This document shows positions 44,698 to 56,711 of a DNA stretch of 64,000 bases, piece after piece (within the stretch, counting starts at the first letter, position 1; every line of letters starts with the position of its first letter). The notes beneath the pieces were generated by a model, which did no database searches, was not told the DNA's origin, and saw only the letters and a list, made by a program, of their open reading frames with translations. The stretch comes from an uncultured Polaribacter sp. (lineage in GTDB: Bacteria; Bacteroidota; Bacteroidia; Flavobacteriales; Flavobacteriaceae): contig CANMHT010000012.1 in NCBI GenBank assembly GCA_947497755.1, forward strand, positions 1 to 64,000, read 5' to 3'. Position numbers and translations under genes: made by a program.

Positions 44698-46252
44698 TTT
44701 GATTGGATTTATTTTATTAGAATTTTCTTATTCAAAACACCTTTCTCTGTCTCTACCTTAATTAAATACATTCCTGAACTGATATTTACAGAGTTAAGGT
44801 TCCAATTGTATATTAACCTTTCACTCCTTAAACTCCAATATCTCAACCTTCTTCCTAGTAAATCAAATACACTTACATTATTTATCTTTTCTGAATAAGG
44901 GTTATGCAGTTTTAATTCTTGTGAACTACCATCATAATAAACTGTAATCGATCCTCTTGACGGAACTATGTCATCCACATTTAATACTAATCCTGATTGA
45001 AAAGCTAAATAAAAACGATCTTTATACACTCCTGGAGATAAAGACAATTTAATTCTAGAATCTTTACTTAATAATTCTCTTGTTCCTAACACCTTATCAT
45101 AAAGATAAACTTCCTTATCTGTATCTTTAACTTCATCCAACATGATGTATACTGGATTAGATGATTTTATTTGAATTACTAATGGCACCTCTGTATCCTT
45201 TTTTAATTCTTCTACTCCTGCAATCACATAATTCTTCTCTCCTCCAAAATTCCAATACATATCGCTATCATTGGTATTTAAATCAAAAATCTCACTATCA
45301 TACCCACTCTCAAACAGCCTTGTATTTCCTTCTTTAAAAGAAATTCCTATCTGCCTATGTAAACTCTCTCCTTCCGAATTCAAATAATCTAATCCTAACT
45401 TAACTATCGGTATACCTGAAGAACTTTGCTGTTTGTTTTTGAAAAAAACAGAATTATTACTGCCCTCTACTTGATAAGTACGCTGACTATTTAAAAACTT
45501 AACACTTCCACTTGCTTTTCCATAAACAAAAAAACCTTGACCTACTGGAATATATCTACCTGGAATCTTACTCGCTCCTCCTAAACCTCCTGAAGCTGCT
45601 GTGGCTGCTGTGGCTGCCAACCCCATTGTTAAATTTCTAACAGCATACCCTCCTTGATACCCTCCTTTATTATGCCCTAAAAGATTATTCGAATGTTCCC
45701 AAAAATATAAAGTACCATCAATCACTGAAGAATTATCATTTATAAACTTTACCGCATCAATAGCTGAAGGATAAGGATTGCCTACCAACTCATGCTTGCC
45801 CATTGTTACCCCTCCAATATTTATTTCTCCATTATTTGGAGCTCCTCGAAAAGTATATGATTGAATACGACCTGGACCTTTCATCGAATACCCTCTTCCC
45901 AAACCTATAGAGGCTGTTTCTCTACTAAATGACCAGTCCCCAGCTTTAAACAGATACAACCAACGTCGAGAAATAGTTATTGGATCCGTTAGATCTCCAT
46001 CATTTGCATCTGTAAAATTAATAACCTTACCCATAATATTTGATGGATCCTTTTCCCTCATTGCTCCTTTGATTGAATAATAATTTCGTGCAGGTGAACT
46101 ACTAACAAAAGTATAAGCATCTGTTACTGGAGAACTCCAGTAATTAAAACTATACTTACTTGCTGATGTACCCTTACCCCCTATTAAAAAAATACCTGTA
46201 CCTCGTATCTTTCTATCTGATGGTGAAGCTGGAGGGACTTGAATTAACTGAG
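44622..46252 (-). repeat. 1.63-kb near-identical duplicated block, copy A
   Basis: Pairs with 49013-50643 at a constant offset of 4391. By eye I find one difference, 46234 G versus 50625 A, which changes Pro to Leu. It covers the last ~515 codons of the T9SS gene, the intergenic region and the first 25 codons of the downstream lipoprotein gene. Confidence 0.85.
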
Positions 46253-47705
46253 CTGTACCTTTCAAATTAACCGTTCCATTCATAATTATATCTGCATTCA
46301 CCAAAAACAAACTATTAGAAATAGTTACTTTTTTTCCTGCATTAATAATTATATTGAAAGCTTTAAGTCCTATGCTTGAAGTTAAATCAGCGTCAATAAC
46401 TACATCTCTACTCTGATCAGGCTCTCCTTTATCCCATCCTGAGTCAGTAAAAGTGGTAGGTCCTAAATAATGAATACCTAATCTAGCATTAATTAGGGAA
46501 GTAGTACTAATAGTTTCTGAAATAACAGGTGCATGCATATGACGTTCACCTAAATCAGGATCCAAAGCATCATCAACATAAGTCATCCATTCATTGGGTT
46601 TATAAGTACTTGATTGAGTATATGTTTTTCTAACTTTTGATGTGTTATTTACTATTCCCTTTACAAGCTCATACCGATTGCTCCATGCAGTATTATCTAT
46701 GGTTCTTGATAAAATAATAATATCATCTCCTCCTTCAAAATCAGCAACATCAATTGAGCTAGGAACTGAAGAAAAATCTACAATTTGAGCACCAGAAAAT
46801 TCATTAGTAATCACAAGCTTATTTTTTTTCAATAAAATAGATTCACCTGGAGCCAAGGTGTAAATCAAAGGAACTGACCAAGCTGCAGTAGGAATAACTC
46901 CTGTTTGATCTCCATTTGCATCTTTATAGTACAATATTTTAACAACACCTCCTTCTACAGAATAAGTTTTATGAATATTTGTAATTTCTATCCATCGTTC
47001 ATTTCCAAAATGAAACACCTGAGTGATCATTGGAGTACCAGTTAGTGTAATATCTCTATAATCTAAATCTCCCCCCAAATATATATCTTGATCCGAATCT
47101 GTTAAGTCATCTTCTGGAATATCAATATTCCCATTAAAATCGACATATGAATCAGCAGACTCTATTGAATTATCCAATCCATTGACACCAATTGCACCAT
47201 CTGTCTTTCCATCATTATCAACATCATTTAAATTACTTCCAGATTCGACAATATCATAAGTACCATCCCCATCTGAATCTAAATCCAGATAATCTGCTTC
47301 TCCAGAAGCATCTGTATTTACCGGTGTTAAACCACCTAAATAGGCTGAATTCACCCCATTGTTTGAAGTGTAAGCCTCTAGATTATCAGTATTAAACGCT
47401 ATATACCCAGTAGTACTTTGCGCTTCTACATTATCAGGAATACCGTCATTATCAGAGTCTAAATCCAATCGGTTTACTAATCCATCTCCATCAAAATCAG
47501 CATTCCCTTCAACTGCATCCAAAATACCATCATTGTCATCATCTAAATCTGCTACATCTGGAACACCATCAATATCAGTATCAATAGTATATGTATAATT
47601 TAAATTCTCTGAAAATTTAAAACTACCTCCAACATCTTTTAATTTAATACTTGTAGAAAAAAATAGAACAACACACAATGCCTTAATCACTCCAAAGGCT
47701 TTCAT
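44709..47705 (-). CDS. T9SS-secreted TSP3-repeat surface protein (smaller paralogue)
   Basis: 998 aa from the ATG at 47705 ([17 protein letters not shown] signal peptide); the frame opens at 47735. Calcium-binding TSP3 repeats follow ([40 protein letters not shown]) to about residue 220, then a lamin-tail-like beta domain (about 230-400: [20 protein letters not shown]). Next comes a long beta region ending in the type A sorting domain ([20 protein letters not shown] ... [14 protein letters not shown]) that sends it through T9SS to the surface. From residue ~490 to the end it is identical, except one residue, to the 49100-55051 protein. Probably an adhesive or calcium-stiffened surface fibre. 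Confidence 0.85.
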   Translation of the reverse strand: MKAFGVIKALCVVLFFSTSIKLKDVGGSFKFSENLNYTYTIDTDIDGVPDVADLDDDNDGILDAVEGNADFDGDGLVNRLDLDSDNDGIPDNVEAQSTTGYIAFNTDNLEAYTSNNGVNSAYLGGLTPVNTDASGEADYLDLDSDGDGTYDIVESGSNLNDVDNDGKTDGAIGVNGLDNSIESADSYVDFNGNIDIPEDDLTDSDQDIYLGGDLDYRDITLTGTPMITQVFHFGNERWIEITNIHKTYSVEGGVVKILYYKDANGDQTGVIPTAAWSVPLIYTLAPGESILLKKNKLVITNEFSGAQIVDFSSVPSSIDVADFEGGDDIIILSRTIDNTAWSNRYELVKGIVNNTSKVRKTYTQSSTYKPNEWMTYVDDALDPDLGERHMHAPVISETISTTSLINARLGIHYLGPTTFTDSGWDKGEPDQSRDVVIDADLTSSIGLKAFNIIINAGKKVTISNSLFLVNADIIMNGTVNLKGTAQLIQVPPASPSDRKIRGTGIFLIGGKGTSASKYSFNYWSSPVTDAYTFVSSSPARNYYSIKGAMREKDPSNIMGKVINFTDANDGDLTDPITISRRWLYLFKAGDWSFSRETASIGLGRGYSMKGPGRIQSYTFRGAPNNGEINIGGVTMGKHELVGNPYPSAIDAVKFINDNSSVIDGTLYFWEHSNNLLGHNKGGYQGGYAVRNLTMGLAATAATAASGGLGGASKIPGRYIPVGQGFFVYGKASGSVKFLNSQRTYQVEGSNNSVFFKNKQQSSSGIPIVKLGLDYLNSEGESLHRQIGISFKEGNTRLFESGYDSEIFDLNTNDSDMYWNFGGEKNYVIAGVEELKKDTEVPLVIQIKSSNPVYIMLDEVKDTDKEVYLYDKVLGTRELLSKDSRIKLSLSPGVYKDRFYLAFQSGLVLNVDDIVPSRGSITVYYDGSSQELKLHNPYSEKINNVSVFDLLGRRLRYWSLRSERLIYNWNLNSVNISSGMYLIKVETEKGVLNKKILIK

Positions 47706-47735
47706 TTTTATTAGCATATTAATATTTTTATACAC

Positions 47736-48083
47736 CTAAAAACAACTAAATAAAAAATACCCTTTTGAAAAGAAAAACACTATTCAATCTCAAAACAAGA
47801 CATAGGGGTACTTAATATATACTTAATAATAGGATTTTAGTTATACCAAATATCAATCAACATTTTACAAAAAGACATAAAAATCAAACAACACTTGTTT
47901 TGTTTTACAAAATCCATACTTAATTATGAAAATAACTACAAATATGCATTTGCTTGGGAGTAACTGTTTAGTTATAAAACATATTATATTGTAAGGTATG
48001 TGATTATATTAGTATTCAACATTTAATATAGATATATCTATTATAATGGTTATTACTTATTTTACTCTTCTGATTTTTCTTTT
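47736..48083. other. Intergenic stretch between lipoprotein and T9SS genes
   Basis: AT-rich, gene-free. It should hold the promoter of the smaller T9SS gene and the 3' end of the lipoprotein transcript. No clear hairpin, repeat or TAnnTTTG box. Confidence 0.4.
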
Positions 48084-49088
48084 TTACAAAATCCAACCAA
48101 ATTTTAAAAAGTTACTATTCACATATTTTGGGTCATTCCAAATCTTTAAATCTGCACGATAATCCCATGTTGTTCTTAATCCAATAAAAAGTCTATTATT
48201 TATTTTCATACTTAACCCTAATTCACTTCCAATTGTATGAAATAGTTTTTCTCTTCTATAAAGTCCCCCTCCTCTTAATCCTATATAAAATTCTTCTCCA
48301 ATATTTAAAAGAGAAAAATGAAATCCAGTAGCAAAAGAAATGTTAGTATATGAATAATTTTTCACAGTCTTTAAATAACCTAGCTCTCCTCTAAAGTAAA
48401 TTTTTCTATAAAGCTTTTCTACCTCTAAAGTTAAATTTTTATGATTGTTATTTCTTAAATTATCATTTACATCCAAAGAAAGCCCTAAAGACAAACTATT
48501 TTTATAAACATTCGGAGTTAAGATTTTTTTTCTATTAATATTATTATCTAATTCTCTTTTTCTCTCTATGAATTTAGAGGGTAATTTTTTCTTTGTTTTT
48601 CTTTGATTATCCAGGATTATACTATCCTTTAAAGCCAATAACTTAGAATTATAATCTTGTTGAATTTTTTTCTTATAAGAATTGATAGCTTCATTCAAAA
48701 AAAATTTCTTTTTTAATTTATACTCTTTCGTTATACTATCCCTTAATAGTATTATTTTTTCATGATGTATTTTAGAGTTTCTCTTCTTGTAAATACCAAT
48801 GGCTTTAGTTATTGCTTGCTTAATTAAGCTATCACTTTTCAAACTATATTCTTTTACAATACTATCTTTAAATTTCGTGAAATTTTCATGATATTTAGCC
48901 AAATCCTTCTGCTTATACTCATTCACTTTTTTGAGAACATCTATATTAAATAGGCTATCTTTAACTGACTCTAATACAATATTCTCTATTACTTCTTCTT
49001 TAGAATTACAAGCTCCTAACACAAAAATAAAACAAGCACCTAATAGTATCGTTGTAGTTTTGTACATCTTTTTATATACTTCACTCAT
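48084..49088 (-). CDS. Coiled-coil lipoprotein with C-terminal outer-membrane beta-barrel-like domain
   Basis: 334 aa. The lipoprotein signal ends at FVLGAC. A long Lys/Glu/Ser-rich coiled-coil follows with repeats of 'LKDSI..EY.LK' (FTKFKDSIVKEYSLKSDSL; IILLRDSITKEYKLKKKFF; LLALKDSIILDNQRK). The last ~145 residues are beta-rich (SLSLGLSLDVND; FYIGLRGGGLYRREK; IGSELGLSMKINNRLFIGLR) and end in Trp-Ile-Leu, like small porin-fold proteins. It begins 11 bp after the large T9SS gene and may be made with it as a partner. An alternative start is at 49067 (MYKTTT). Its 5' end is also present as a truncated copy at 44608-44697. Confidence 0.75.
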   Translation of the reverse strand: MSEVYKKMYKTTTILLGACFIFVLGACNSKEEVIENIVLESVKDSLFNIDVLKKVNEYKQKDLAKYHENFTKFKDSIVKEYSLKSDSLIKQAITKAIGIYKKRNSKIHHEKIILLRDSITKEYKLKKKFFLNEAINSYKKKIQQDYNSKLLALKDSIILDNQRKTKKKLPSKFIERKRELDNNINRKKILTPNVYKNSLSLGLSLDVNDNLRNNNHKNLTLEVEKLYRKIYFRGELGYLKTVKNYSYTNISFATGFHFSLLNIGEEFYIGLRGGGLYRREKLFHTIGSELGLSMKINNRLFIGLRTTWDYRADLKIWNDPKYVNSNFLKFGWIL

Positions 49089-50643
49089 TTTGATTGGATT
49101 TATTTTATTAGAATTTTCTTATTCAAAACACCTTTCTCTGTCTCTACCTTAATTAAATACATTCCTGAACTGATATTTACAGAGTTAAGGTTCCAATTGT
49201 ATATTAACCTTTCACTCCTTAAACTCCAATATCTCAACCTTCTTCCTAGTAAATCAAATACACTTACATTATTTATCTTTTCTGAATAAGGGTTATGCAG
49301 TTTTAATTCTTGTGAACTACCATCATAATAAACTGTAATCGATCCTCTTGACGGAACTATGTCATCCACATTTAATACTAATCCTGATTGAAAAGCTAAA
49401 TAAAAACGATCTTTATACACTCCTGGAGATAAAGACAATTTAATTCTAGAATCTTTACTTAATAATTCTCTTGTTCCTAACACCTTATCATAAAGATAAA
49501 CTTCCTTATCTGTATCTTTAACTTCATCCAACATGATGTATACTGGATTAGATGATTTTATTTGAATTACTAATGGCACCTCTGTATCCTTTTTTAATTC
49601 TTCTACTCCTGCAATCACATAATTCTTCTCTCCTCCAAAATTCCAATACATATCGCTATCATTGGTATTTAAATCAAAAATCTCACTATCATACCCACTC
49701 TCAAACAGCCTTGTATTTCCTTCTTTAAAAGAAATTCCTATCTGCCTATGTAAACTCTCTCCTTCCGAATTCAAATAATCTAATCCTAACTTAACTATCG
49801 GTATACCTGAAGAACTTTGCTGTTTGTTTTTGAAAAAAACAGAATTATTACTGCCCTCTACTTGATAAGTACGCTGACTATTTAAAAACTTAACACTTCC
49901 ACTTGCTTTTCCATAAACAAAAAAACCTTGACCTACTGGAATATATCTACCTGGAATCTTACTCGCTCCTCCTAAACCTCCTGAAGCTGCTGTGGCTGCT
50001 GTGGCTGCCAACCCCATTGTTAAATTTCTAACAGCATACCCTCCTTGATACCCTCCTTTATTATGCCCTAAAAGATTATTCGAATGTTCCCAAAAATATA
50101 AAGTACCATCAATCACTGAAGAATTATCATTTATAAACTTTACCGCATCAATAGCTGAAGGATAAGGATTGCCTACCAACTCATGCTTGCCCATTGTTAC
50201 CCCTCCAATATTTATTTCTCCATTATTTGGAGCTCCTCGAAAAGTATATGATTGAATACGACCTGGACCTTTCATCGAATACCCTCTTCCCAAACCTATA
50301 GAGGCTGTTTCTCTACTAAATGACCAGTCCCCAGCTTTAAACAGATACAACCAACGTCGAGAAATAGTTATTGGATCCGTTAGATCTCCATCATTTGCAT
50401 CTGTAAAATTAATAACCTTACCCATAATATTTGATGGATCCTTTTCCCTCATTGCTCCTTTGATTGAATAATAATTTCGTGCAGGTGAACTACTAACAAA
50501 AGTATAAGCATCTGTTACTGGAGAACTCCAGTAATTAAAACTATACTTACTTGCTGATGTACCCTTACCCCCTATTAAAAAAATACCTGTACCTCGTATC
50601 TTTCTATCTGATGGTGAAGCTGGAAGGACTTGAATTAACTGAG
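49013..50643 (-). repeat. 1.63-kb near-identical duplicated block, copy B
   Basis: Partner of 44622-46252 (offset 4391). Upstream of 50643 the two genes diverge abruptly, while downstream of 49013 only this copy continues into the full lipoprotein gene. This is likely the parental locus. Confidence 0.85.
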
Positions 50644-53600
50644 AACTTCTTTTTAAATTAATTGTCCCATTTAATACAACATTATCTATTACAATAAGTG
50701 AACCTCCATTCATTGTTAAAGTTTTACCTACATTTACTGTCAATTTTCGAGCCTTTAAATTTTGTGAACTACCATAGTTCTTATCATGGTTTATGATTAC
50801 ATGTCTGGAACGATCAACTTTCCCATTAGTCCAATTAGATCCATTGCCTGTTATAGTAGGTCCAGTCTGATGAAATCCAAGAAAAATATTAAAATCATTT
50901 CCTGTAGATTCAATATCTGAAATAAGCGGAGCATGTTCATGACGCTCTCCTGAATCAGAACTTAAAGCGTCATCAACATAGGTTACCCATTCTGCTTCTG
51001 TATAATTTTTATTTGGGACTATAATTTCATCTATACGAATTTTGGAACTAGTGTTTTTAATGTTTTCTACTACCTCATATCTATTTGCCCAGGCTGTGGT
51101 GTTAGTAGTAGTAGATAAAGTAATAATATCATTAGCACCTGTAAATGTTGCAACATTATTAGTTACTTCAGATGCCCCGGAATGTATATTCGTTAAGGTA
51201 GCCCCAGATTTTTTAATCAATAATGATTTACCTGATAGGAGGGAGGTATTATGGGTATAGCTAGCTGTAGGTATTACTCCTGTTTGCTCTCCACTTTTAT
51301 CTTCATACAATAAAACCTTAATAAACCCTGCCTCTATGGCATTACTTGAATGAATATTGGTAATTTCTATCCATTGATCACTTCCGGATTGATAGATTTG
51401 AGTAATCATTGGAGTTCCTGTTGCTGTTATATCTCTATAGTCAACATCTCCGCCAAACAATACATCTCCATCTGTATCCGTTAAATCTGTTTTCGGTGTA
51501 TTAATATTTCCATTCACATCGGTATAGGTGTCGGCCGTTTCCATCGTATTATCCAATCCATTACTTCCAATCGTTCCGTCAGTCTTTCCATCATTATTAG
51601 CATCGGTTAAACTACTTCCTGACTCTGCAATATCATAAGTTCCATCTCCATCGGAATCTAAATTCAAGTAATCTGCTTCTCCTGAGCTATCTGTATTTAC
51701 AGGTGTCAATCCCCCTGAATAAGCTGAGTTTACTCCACTATTTGTAGTATAAACTGAAGTGTTATCCGCAATAGGCGCTGTATACCCCGTAGTACTTTGC
51801 GCTTCTACATTGTCTGGAATTCCATCATTATCTGAATCCAAATCCAAACGATTCACAATTCCATCTCCATCAAAATCAATACTTCCTTCTACGGTATCCA
51901 AAATACCATCATTGTCATCATCTAAATCTGCTGCATCTTGCACACCATCTCCATCTTTATCTATATCTGTGGAAAGGTATTTTCCATTTAAACGTACATT
52001 ATCTATTCTAAAATCTCTAACAATATGCCCATTGTCTGTTCTTTTGAAAATTAATTCTAATCTATCTCCGGCATCAGTTGCAGTGGCTGTATAGTCCAAT
52101 GTAAACTCAAAAACATTTCCGTTATTTAAAGCTTTATTTACAGTACTTGCTAAAAATGTTCCGTCAGTGCTATTGTATAAATGAACTTTTAAACTAACGT
52201 AAGAAGCATTCGCATTATACACATAGGTTTTTATAGATAATTGTTCTCCTGAAATCATTGGAGTATCAAAAATGTATTTAGCCCCCAGTCCTTGAGTCCC
52301 ACTAAGGCCATCTACATTTATCCCACCATCATTCACTCCATCTCCATTATCAGCATCTCCACCAATATTTGAAAGTAATACATTTCCTTCTTTATCCCAA
52401 TACCCTGAAATGATTCTTCCTTCTCTATAATCAACATCGCCTCCAATGATGTCTACATCATCGTCTGTATCTGTTAAATTTGTTTTGGGAGTATTGATGA
52501 TTCCATTAACATCGGTATACGAATCGGCCGATTCCATCGTATTATCTAATCCATTCCTTCCAATCCTTCCGTCAGTCTTTCCATCATTATTAGCATCAGT
52601 CAAGTTACTTCCGGACTCTATTATATCATAAATACCATCTCCATCGGCGTCCAAATCTAAATAATCTCCTTCTCCAATTCTGTCTGTATTGACAGGAGTT
52701 AAACCTCCTGAGTAAGCGGAATTAACCCCATTATTTGTAATATAAGTTAAAGTGTTATCTGCATTTGGCACTGTATACCCCTTAGTACTTTGCGCTTCTA
52801 CATTGTCTGGAATTCCATCATTATCAGAGTCTAAATCCAAACGATTCACAATTCCATCTCCATCAAAATCGACATTTCCTTCAACTGTATCTAAAATACC
52901 ATCATTGTCATCGTCTAAATCCGTTGCGTCTACCACACCGTCTCCATCTTTATCCAAATCTGTAGAAAGATATTTTCCATTTAAACGTACATTATCTATT
53001 CTAAAATCTCTAACAATATGCCCATTATCTGTTCTTTTGAAAATTAATTCCAATTGATCTCCGGCATCAGTAGCGGCTGCTGTATAGCTTAATGTAAACT
53101 CAAAAACATCTCCGTTATTTAAAGCTTTATTTGCAGTACTTGCTAAGAATGTTCCATCTGTACTATTGTACAAATGAACTTCTAAACTAACAAAAGAACG
53201 ATTAACATTATAGACATAGGTTTTTATAGATAATTGTTCATTGGATACCATTGGAGCATCAAAGATGTATTTGGCTCCCTGACCTTGAACCATACTAAGA
53301 CCATCCACTTCTATTCCGCCATCATTCACTCCATCTCCATTATCAGCATCACCATCCGTATTTAGAAGTGAAACGTTTCCTTCTTTATCCCAATACCCTG
53401 AAATGATCCTTCCTTCTCTATAATCAACATCACCTCCTGTAATATCTACATCACCGTCTGTATCTGTAAAATAACTTTTTGGTATATTGATATTTCCATT
53501 CAAATCAGCATACGAATCAGCAGACTCCATGGAGTTATCCAATCCATTGATTCCGGTTGTACCTTCCGTCTTTCCATCATTGTTTGCATCGGTTAAGTTA

Positions 53601-55051
53601 CTTCCCGACTCGGCGATATCGTAAATTCCATCTCCATCTGCATCTAAATCCAGGTAATCTGCTTGTCCTATTGTTTCAGTATTAATAGGAGTTAAACCTC
53701 CTAAATAGGCTGAATTTACTCCGTTGCTTATAGCATAAGCTGCCAGATCATCGGGATTAAGCGCTTTATATCCCGTAGTGCTTTGGGCTTCTATATTATC
53801 CGGAATTCCATCGTTATCACTATCTAAATCCAAACGGTTTATTAATCCATCTCCATCAAAATCGGTATTTCCTTCGACTGTATCTAAAATACCATCATTG
53901 TCATCATCAATATCCGCTACATCTGGAACACCATCTCTATCTTTATCAGTTCCACTTGCTATATCTCTATAATCAACATCTCCCCCTCTTCGATTCACAT
54001 CACCATCTATATCTGTAAAATAACTTTTAGGGATATTAATATTTCCATTAACATCGGCATACGAATCTACGGACTCCATGGCATTATCCAATCCATTATT
54101 TCCTATGGCCCCATCGGTTCTTCCATCACCATTAGCATCTGTCAAACCACTTCCTGACTCAGCAATATCATCAATACGATCTCCATCTGAGTCCAAATCC
54201 AAATAATCCGGAGCGTCGTTAAATGTCAAATCATCTGTGTCTACAGGCGTCAATCCTTCTCCCGAACCAGGAGATGACTCGTAAGCATCATCTAACCCAT
54301 TATTGTCTGAATCTGTTCCCGAAGGTGTTATGTACCCCTTAGTAAATTGAGCTTCTACATTGTCAGGAATTCCATCGTTATCACTATCTAAATCCAAACG
54401 GTTATGAATTCCATCCTTATCAATATCCAAATCTATATTTTTCCATGTTTTACCTTTACTACCTAAAAATTCAGATATAATAGTTGCTCCTTTTAATCGA
54501 ACCTCCTTTACTCCGTATCCCCAATGACTATCATCTGTAGCACTTGGAATAACATCTAAATTCCAAGTGTAACCATAGTGATGTATTCTTGAAAAAGTAT
54601 GGATAAATTTAATACCATTAACACCATCATTTTCCAACTTAACAAACACCTCTTTCACCAATGTGAGTCCACTATACCTATTACCTGTACTTCTGTTTAC
54701 ACCAGTAACACGAAACACCAAATCATCTCCGCTATTATATGATAATGGAATTTTTAAAGGTTCAAAAATCCCAAAATGATCTGTACCTGGAGGAGATCCA
54801 TATCCCTTACCAGAAACAAAAATAGTAATCTCTTGCCCTCTTAAATCTTCTACTCTTGTTAAAGCAGCATCTTCTACTACATCTAATATACCATCGTTGT
54901 CATCATCAATATCTATTGCATCAATAACACCATCTCTATCGGTATCCATCAAAATCATATTATCACTTAAATTGTCGGTTTGAATAGGCTCTAAAAAAAA
55001 CAAAGCAACCGTAAATAATCTAGCCAAAAAGGGAAGTTTCAATCTCATCAT
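49100..55051 (-). CDS. Giant T9SS-secreted TSP3-repeat surface protein
   Basis: 1983 aa. Signal peptide ([20 protein letters not shown]), then five blocks of calcium-binding TSP3 repeats ([20 protein letters not shown] etc.). Two blocks are joined to a CBM-like beta module ([20 protein letters not shown] ... [20 protein letters not shown]). A lamin-tail-like domain (about 1290-1430) and the shared C-terminal half with a type A sorting domain follow. Two units of 331 residues (993 bp) are tandem copies. The long calcium-rich rod suggests a surface adhesin or fibre exported by T9SS. The lipoprotein gene starts 11 bp downstream and the AraC-type regulator lies upstream on the same strand. Confidence 0.88.
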   Translation of the reverse strand: MMRLKLPFLARLFTVALFFLEPIQTDNLSDNMILMDTDRDGVIDAIDIDDDNDGILDVVEDAALTRVEDLRGQEITIFVSGKGYGSPPGTDHFGIFEPLKIPLSYNSGDDLVFRVTGVNRSTGNRYSGLTLVKEVFVKLENDGVNGIKFIHTFSRIHHYGYTWNLDVIPSATDDSHWGYGVKEVRLKGATIISEFLGSKGKTWKNIDLDIDKDGIHNRLDLDSDNDGIPDNVEAQFTKGYITPSGTDSDNNGLDDAYESSPGSGEGLTPVDTDDLTFNDAPDYLDLDSDGDRIDDIAESGSGLTDANGDGRTDGAIGNNGLDNAMESVDSYADVNGNINIPKSYFTDIDGDVNRRGGDVDYRDIASGTDKDRDGVPDVADIDDDNDGILDTVEGNTDFDGDGLINRLDLDSDNDGIPDNIEAQSTTGYKALNPDDLAAYAISNGVNSAYLGGLTPINTETIGQADYLDLDADGDGIYDIAESGSNLTDANNDGKTEGTTGINGLDNSMESADSYADLNGNINIPKSYFTDTDGDVDITGGDVDYREGRIISGYWDKEGNVSLLNTDGDADNGDGVNDGGIEVDGLSMVQGQGAKYIFDAPMVSNEQLSIKTYVYNVNRSFVSLEVHLYNSTDGTFLASTANKALNNGDVFEFTLSYTAAATDAGDQLELIFKRTDNGHIVRDFRIDNVRLNGKYLSTDLDKDGDGVVDATDLDDDNDGILDTVEGNVDFDGDGIVNRLDLDSDNDGIPDNVEAQSTKGYTVPNADNTLTYITNNGVNSAYSGGLTPVNTDRIGEGDYLDLDADGDGIYDIIESGSNLTDANNDGKTDGRIGRNGLDNTMESADSYTDVNGIINTPKTNLTDTDDDVDIIGGDVDYREGRIISGYWDKEGNVLLSNIGGDADNGDGVNDGGINVDGLSGTQGLGAKYIFDTPMISGEQLSIKTYVYNANASYVSLKVHLYNSTDGTFLASTVNKALNNGNVFEFTLDYTATATDAGDRLELIFKRTDNGHIVRDFRIDNVRLNGKYLSTDIDKDGDGVQDAADLDDDNDGILDTVEGSIDFDGDGIVNRLDLDSDNDGIPDNVEAQSTTGYTAPIADNTSVYTTNSGVNSAYSGGLTPVNTDSSGEADYLNLDSDGDGTYDIAESGSSLTDANNDGKTDGTIGSNGLDNTMETADTYTDVNGNINTPKTDLTDTDGDVLFGGDVDYRDITATGTPMITQIYQSGSDQWIEITNIHSSNAIEAGFIKVLLYEDKSGEQTGVIPTASYTHNTSLLSGKSLLIKKSGATLTNIHSGASEVTNNVATFTGANDIITLSTTTNTTAWANRYEVVENIKNTSSKIRIDEIIVPNKNYTEAEWVTYVDDALSSDSGERHEHAPLISDIESTGNDFNIFLGFHQTGPTITGNGSNWTNGKVDRSRHVIINHDKNYGSSQNLKARKLTVNVGKTLTMNGGSLIVIDNVVLNGTINLKRSSQLIQVLPASPSDRKIRGTGIFLIGGKGTSASKYSFNYWSSPVTDAYTFVSSSPARNYYSIKGAMREKDPSNIMGKVINFTDANDGDLTDPITISRRWLYLFKAGDWSFSRETASIGLGRGYSMKGPGRIQSYTFRGAPNNGEINIGGVTMGKHELVGNPYPSAIDAVKFINDNSSVIDGTLYFWEHSNNLLGHNKGGYQGGYAVRNLTMGLAATAATAASGGLGGASKIPGRYIPVGQGFFVYGKASGSVKFLNSQRTYQVEGSNNSVFFKNKQQSSSGIPIVKLGLDYLNSEGESLHRQIGISFKEGNTRLFESGYDSEIFDLNTNDSDMYWNFGGEKNYVIAGVEELKKDTEVPLVIQIKSSNPVYIMLDEVKDTDKEVYLYDKVLGTRELLSKDSRIKLSLSPGVYKDRFYLAFQSGLVLNVDDIVPSRGSITVYYDGSSQELKLHNPYSEKINNVSVFDLLGRRLRYWSLRSERLIYNWNLNSVNISSGMYLIKVETEKGVLNKKILIK
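51440..53425 (-). repeat. Two tandem 993-bp in-frame repeats inside the giant TSP3 gene
   Basis: The marker TTCTTTATCCCAATACCCTG occurs at 52388-52407 and 53381-53400, exactly 993 bp (331 codons) apart, and the flanks match throughout with scattered changes. Each unit encodes one CBM-like module plus one TSP3 block. This is a site for copy-number variation by recombination. Confidence 0.7.
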
Positions 55052-55182
55052 TTATTATATTTCTTAAATTCCTGAGAAACAAATTTCTGTAGAACTAAAA
55101 AAACAACTACAAAAAAACCCATCAACCTAGTTTAGATTTTTAAAAAACAACCAGATTATTAAAATAATCACACAAAGAAAAA

Positions 55183-56262
55183 CTACATCACCTCTTCATT
55201 ATTCGAAACCACCATACTTCTTCTATATTGCAAAGGAGTAACACCAACCTCCTTCTTAAAAGCTGCATAAAACACACTTTTCGATCGAAACCCCACCTCG
55301 GCCCCAATAGCATCCACAGTAAAATTAAAAAACTCCTCACTCCTTATATAACTTTTTGCTCTCTCAACTCTCAACATGTTTACATAAGAATTGAAATTTC
55401 TATTCATAACCCTATTTAACACAGCTGACAACTTATGAGCAGTTACCCCTAGAGCATTAGAAAGATCAGAGACTGAATAGTTCTTTTCTAAAAAAGCTTC
55501 GGTATCCCCCATATAACTCTCCACTCTTAAAGCAATAAACTCCATCTCCCTTAAACTTTCGGATGAATACTCGTCATTTTTTCTTAAAAAGCCAAGTTTA
55601 CCCTTACAGTAATACCCATAATGAATTACAGAAAACACAAAGAACAAATCAAAAACCAATACAAAAAAGGCAACTTCATTACCCCCTTCAAAAAACTCCA
55701 CAGCAAAACATAGAACAATATAGCTAATCATTAAAAAAATTATCCTTCTCACCAACTTCATTTGATCAACTCCCGACCTAGAATACCCCCCTTTATTCTC
55801 TTTATGATATCTAAAAAAACAAAAGCACAACCCTCCTATTAGCAATATAAGAACCAATAAATTACCGCCTACAAAAAAAACATTATTAAATAATCTAATT
55901 GAAAACGGAGTCCAAACAAAATAAGTTTGCACAAAATACCCACACACCCCAGTTAAAACAATTAAAAAATCATACCTCCTAACAACCACCCTTCTTTTTA
56001 ACTGCAAAAAAAACAAAGGAAAAGTCAAATATGTAAAGTTTGCCAAATGCAACTCATGCTGCCCCCCTTTAAAGAAATCAAAAAACCCTAGAGAAACAAG
56101 CAAAGTACTCGCTTTATAAGTCAACAAACCAATACCTATCAGCATCAGTTGCTCATTTTTTTTAGCTCCAAAATGCAAAAAAGCATAACCCGCTAAAACG
56201 CTTATCAATATCAAAAAAGCTTCAAAAAAAAACACTACCTTCTCTAAATCAATTACTTCCAT
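55183..56262 (-). CDS. 7TM-type AraC-family transcriptional regulator
   Basis: 359 aa. The first ~215 residues contain about seven membrane helices (FFEAFLILISVLAGYAFLHF; LVLILLIGGLCFCFFRY; FFVLVFDLFFVFSVIHYGYY). The last ~110 form an AraC HTH pair (YSVSDLSNALGVTAHKLSAV; VGFRSKSVFYAAFKKEVGVT PLQYR). Such membrane AraC proteins sense an envelope signal and bind DNA directly. It lies just upstream of the giant surface-protein gene on the same strand, 131 bp away, and may control it. The signal is unknown. Confidence 0.85.
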   Translation of the reverse strand: MEVIDLEKVVFFFEAFLILISVLAGYAFLHFGAKKNEQLMLIGIGLLTYKASTLLVSLGFFDFFKGGQHELHLANFTYLTFPLFFLQLKRRVVVRRYDFLIVLTGVCGYFVQTYFVWTPFSIRLFNNVFFVGGNLLVLILLIGGLCFCFFRYHKENKGGYSRSGVDQMKLVRRIIFLMISYIVLCFAVEFFEGGNEVAFFVLVFDLFFVFSVIHYGYYCKGKLGFLRKNDEYSSESLREMEFIALRVESYMGDTEAFLEKNYSVSDLSNALGVTAHKLSAVLNRVMNRNFNSYVNMLRVERAKSYIRSEEFFNFTVDAIGAEVGFRSKSVFYAAFKKEVGVTPLQYRRSMVVSNNEEVM

Positions 56263-56711
56263 AGTTGTTTACATATTTATTTTCCACACCATTAGTTTCC
56301 AGCTAAGATAAACCTCTAACCCTGCTAAATCCTTGGTTCTTTCAGTGTAATTAGTTTGCATTTTCAATACTCACACCAAAAAGCAACCTACAGAAAACAG
56401 GACTTTGCAAATGTTTATCATTCATGAAGTAATATATTTCAATTTAAACTGCAGTACAATTTCATACATGACTTGTCCAAAAAAAAACACACCCCTCTAA
56501 AACAAAAGGCTCCCAGAGCCAACAAACCTTTCTAAATGCCAAAAAAATTGAAATTAAATTTTAGTTCTATTTTTTATATTATTTGTTCACATATATTATT
56601 TTCATACATATTAACCGTTCATTACAACCTTCTAAAGATTACAGGGTTGTATTATTGAGTATTGAAACATGAGAGTGGTTTCAGTGATATTACGATGTAA
56701 AATATAATAAG
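56263..56711. other. Divergent intergenic region before the giant GEVED protein
   Basis: AT-rich, no coding frame. Must hold promoters for both the AraC-type gene and the 56712 gene, but no clear consensus box is visible. Confidence 0.4.

Noticed and set aside
44537-44761. Plus-strand 74-codon frame whose tail is repeated at 48931-49152
   Set aside because: It is the antisense of the duplicated block; the repetition comes from the 1.63-kb duplicate and not from a gene family.
51042-53972. Ser/Pro-rich plus-strand frames and regularly spaced repeats resembling a CRISPR or repeat array
   Set aside because: The spacing reflects in-frame TSP3 repeats of the minus-strand giant gene; the plus frames are antisense readings and no cas gene is present.
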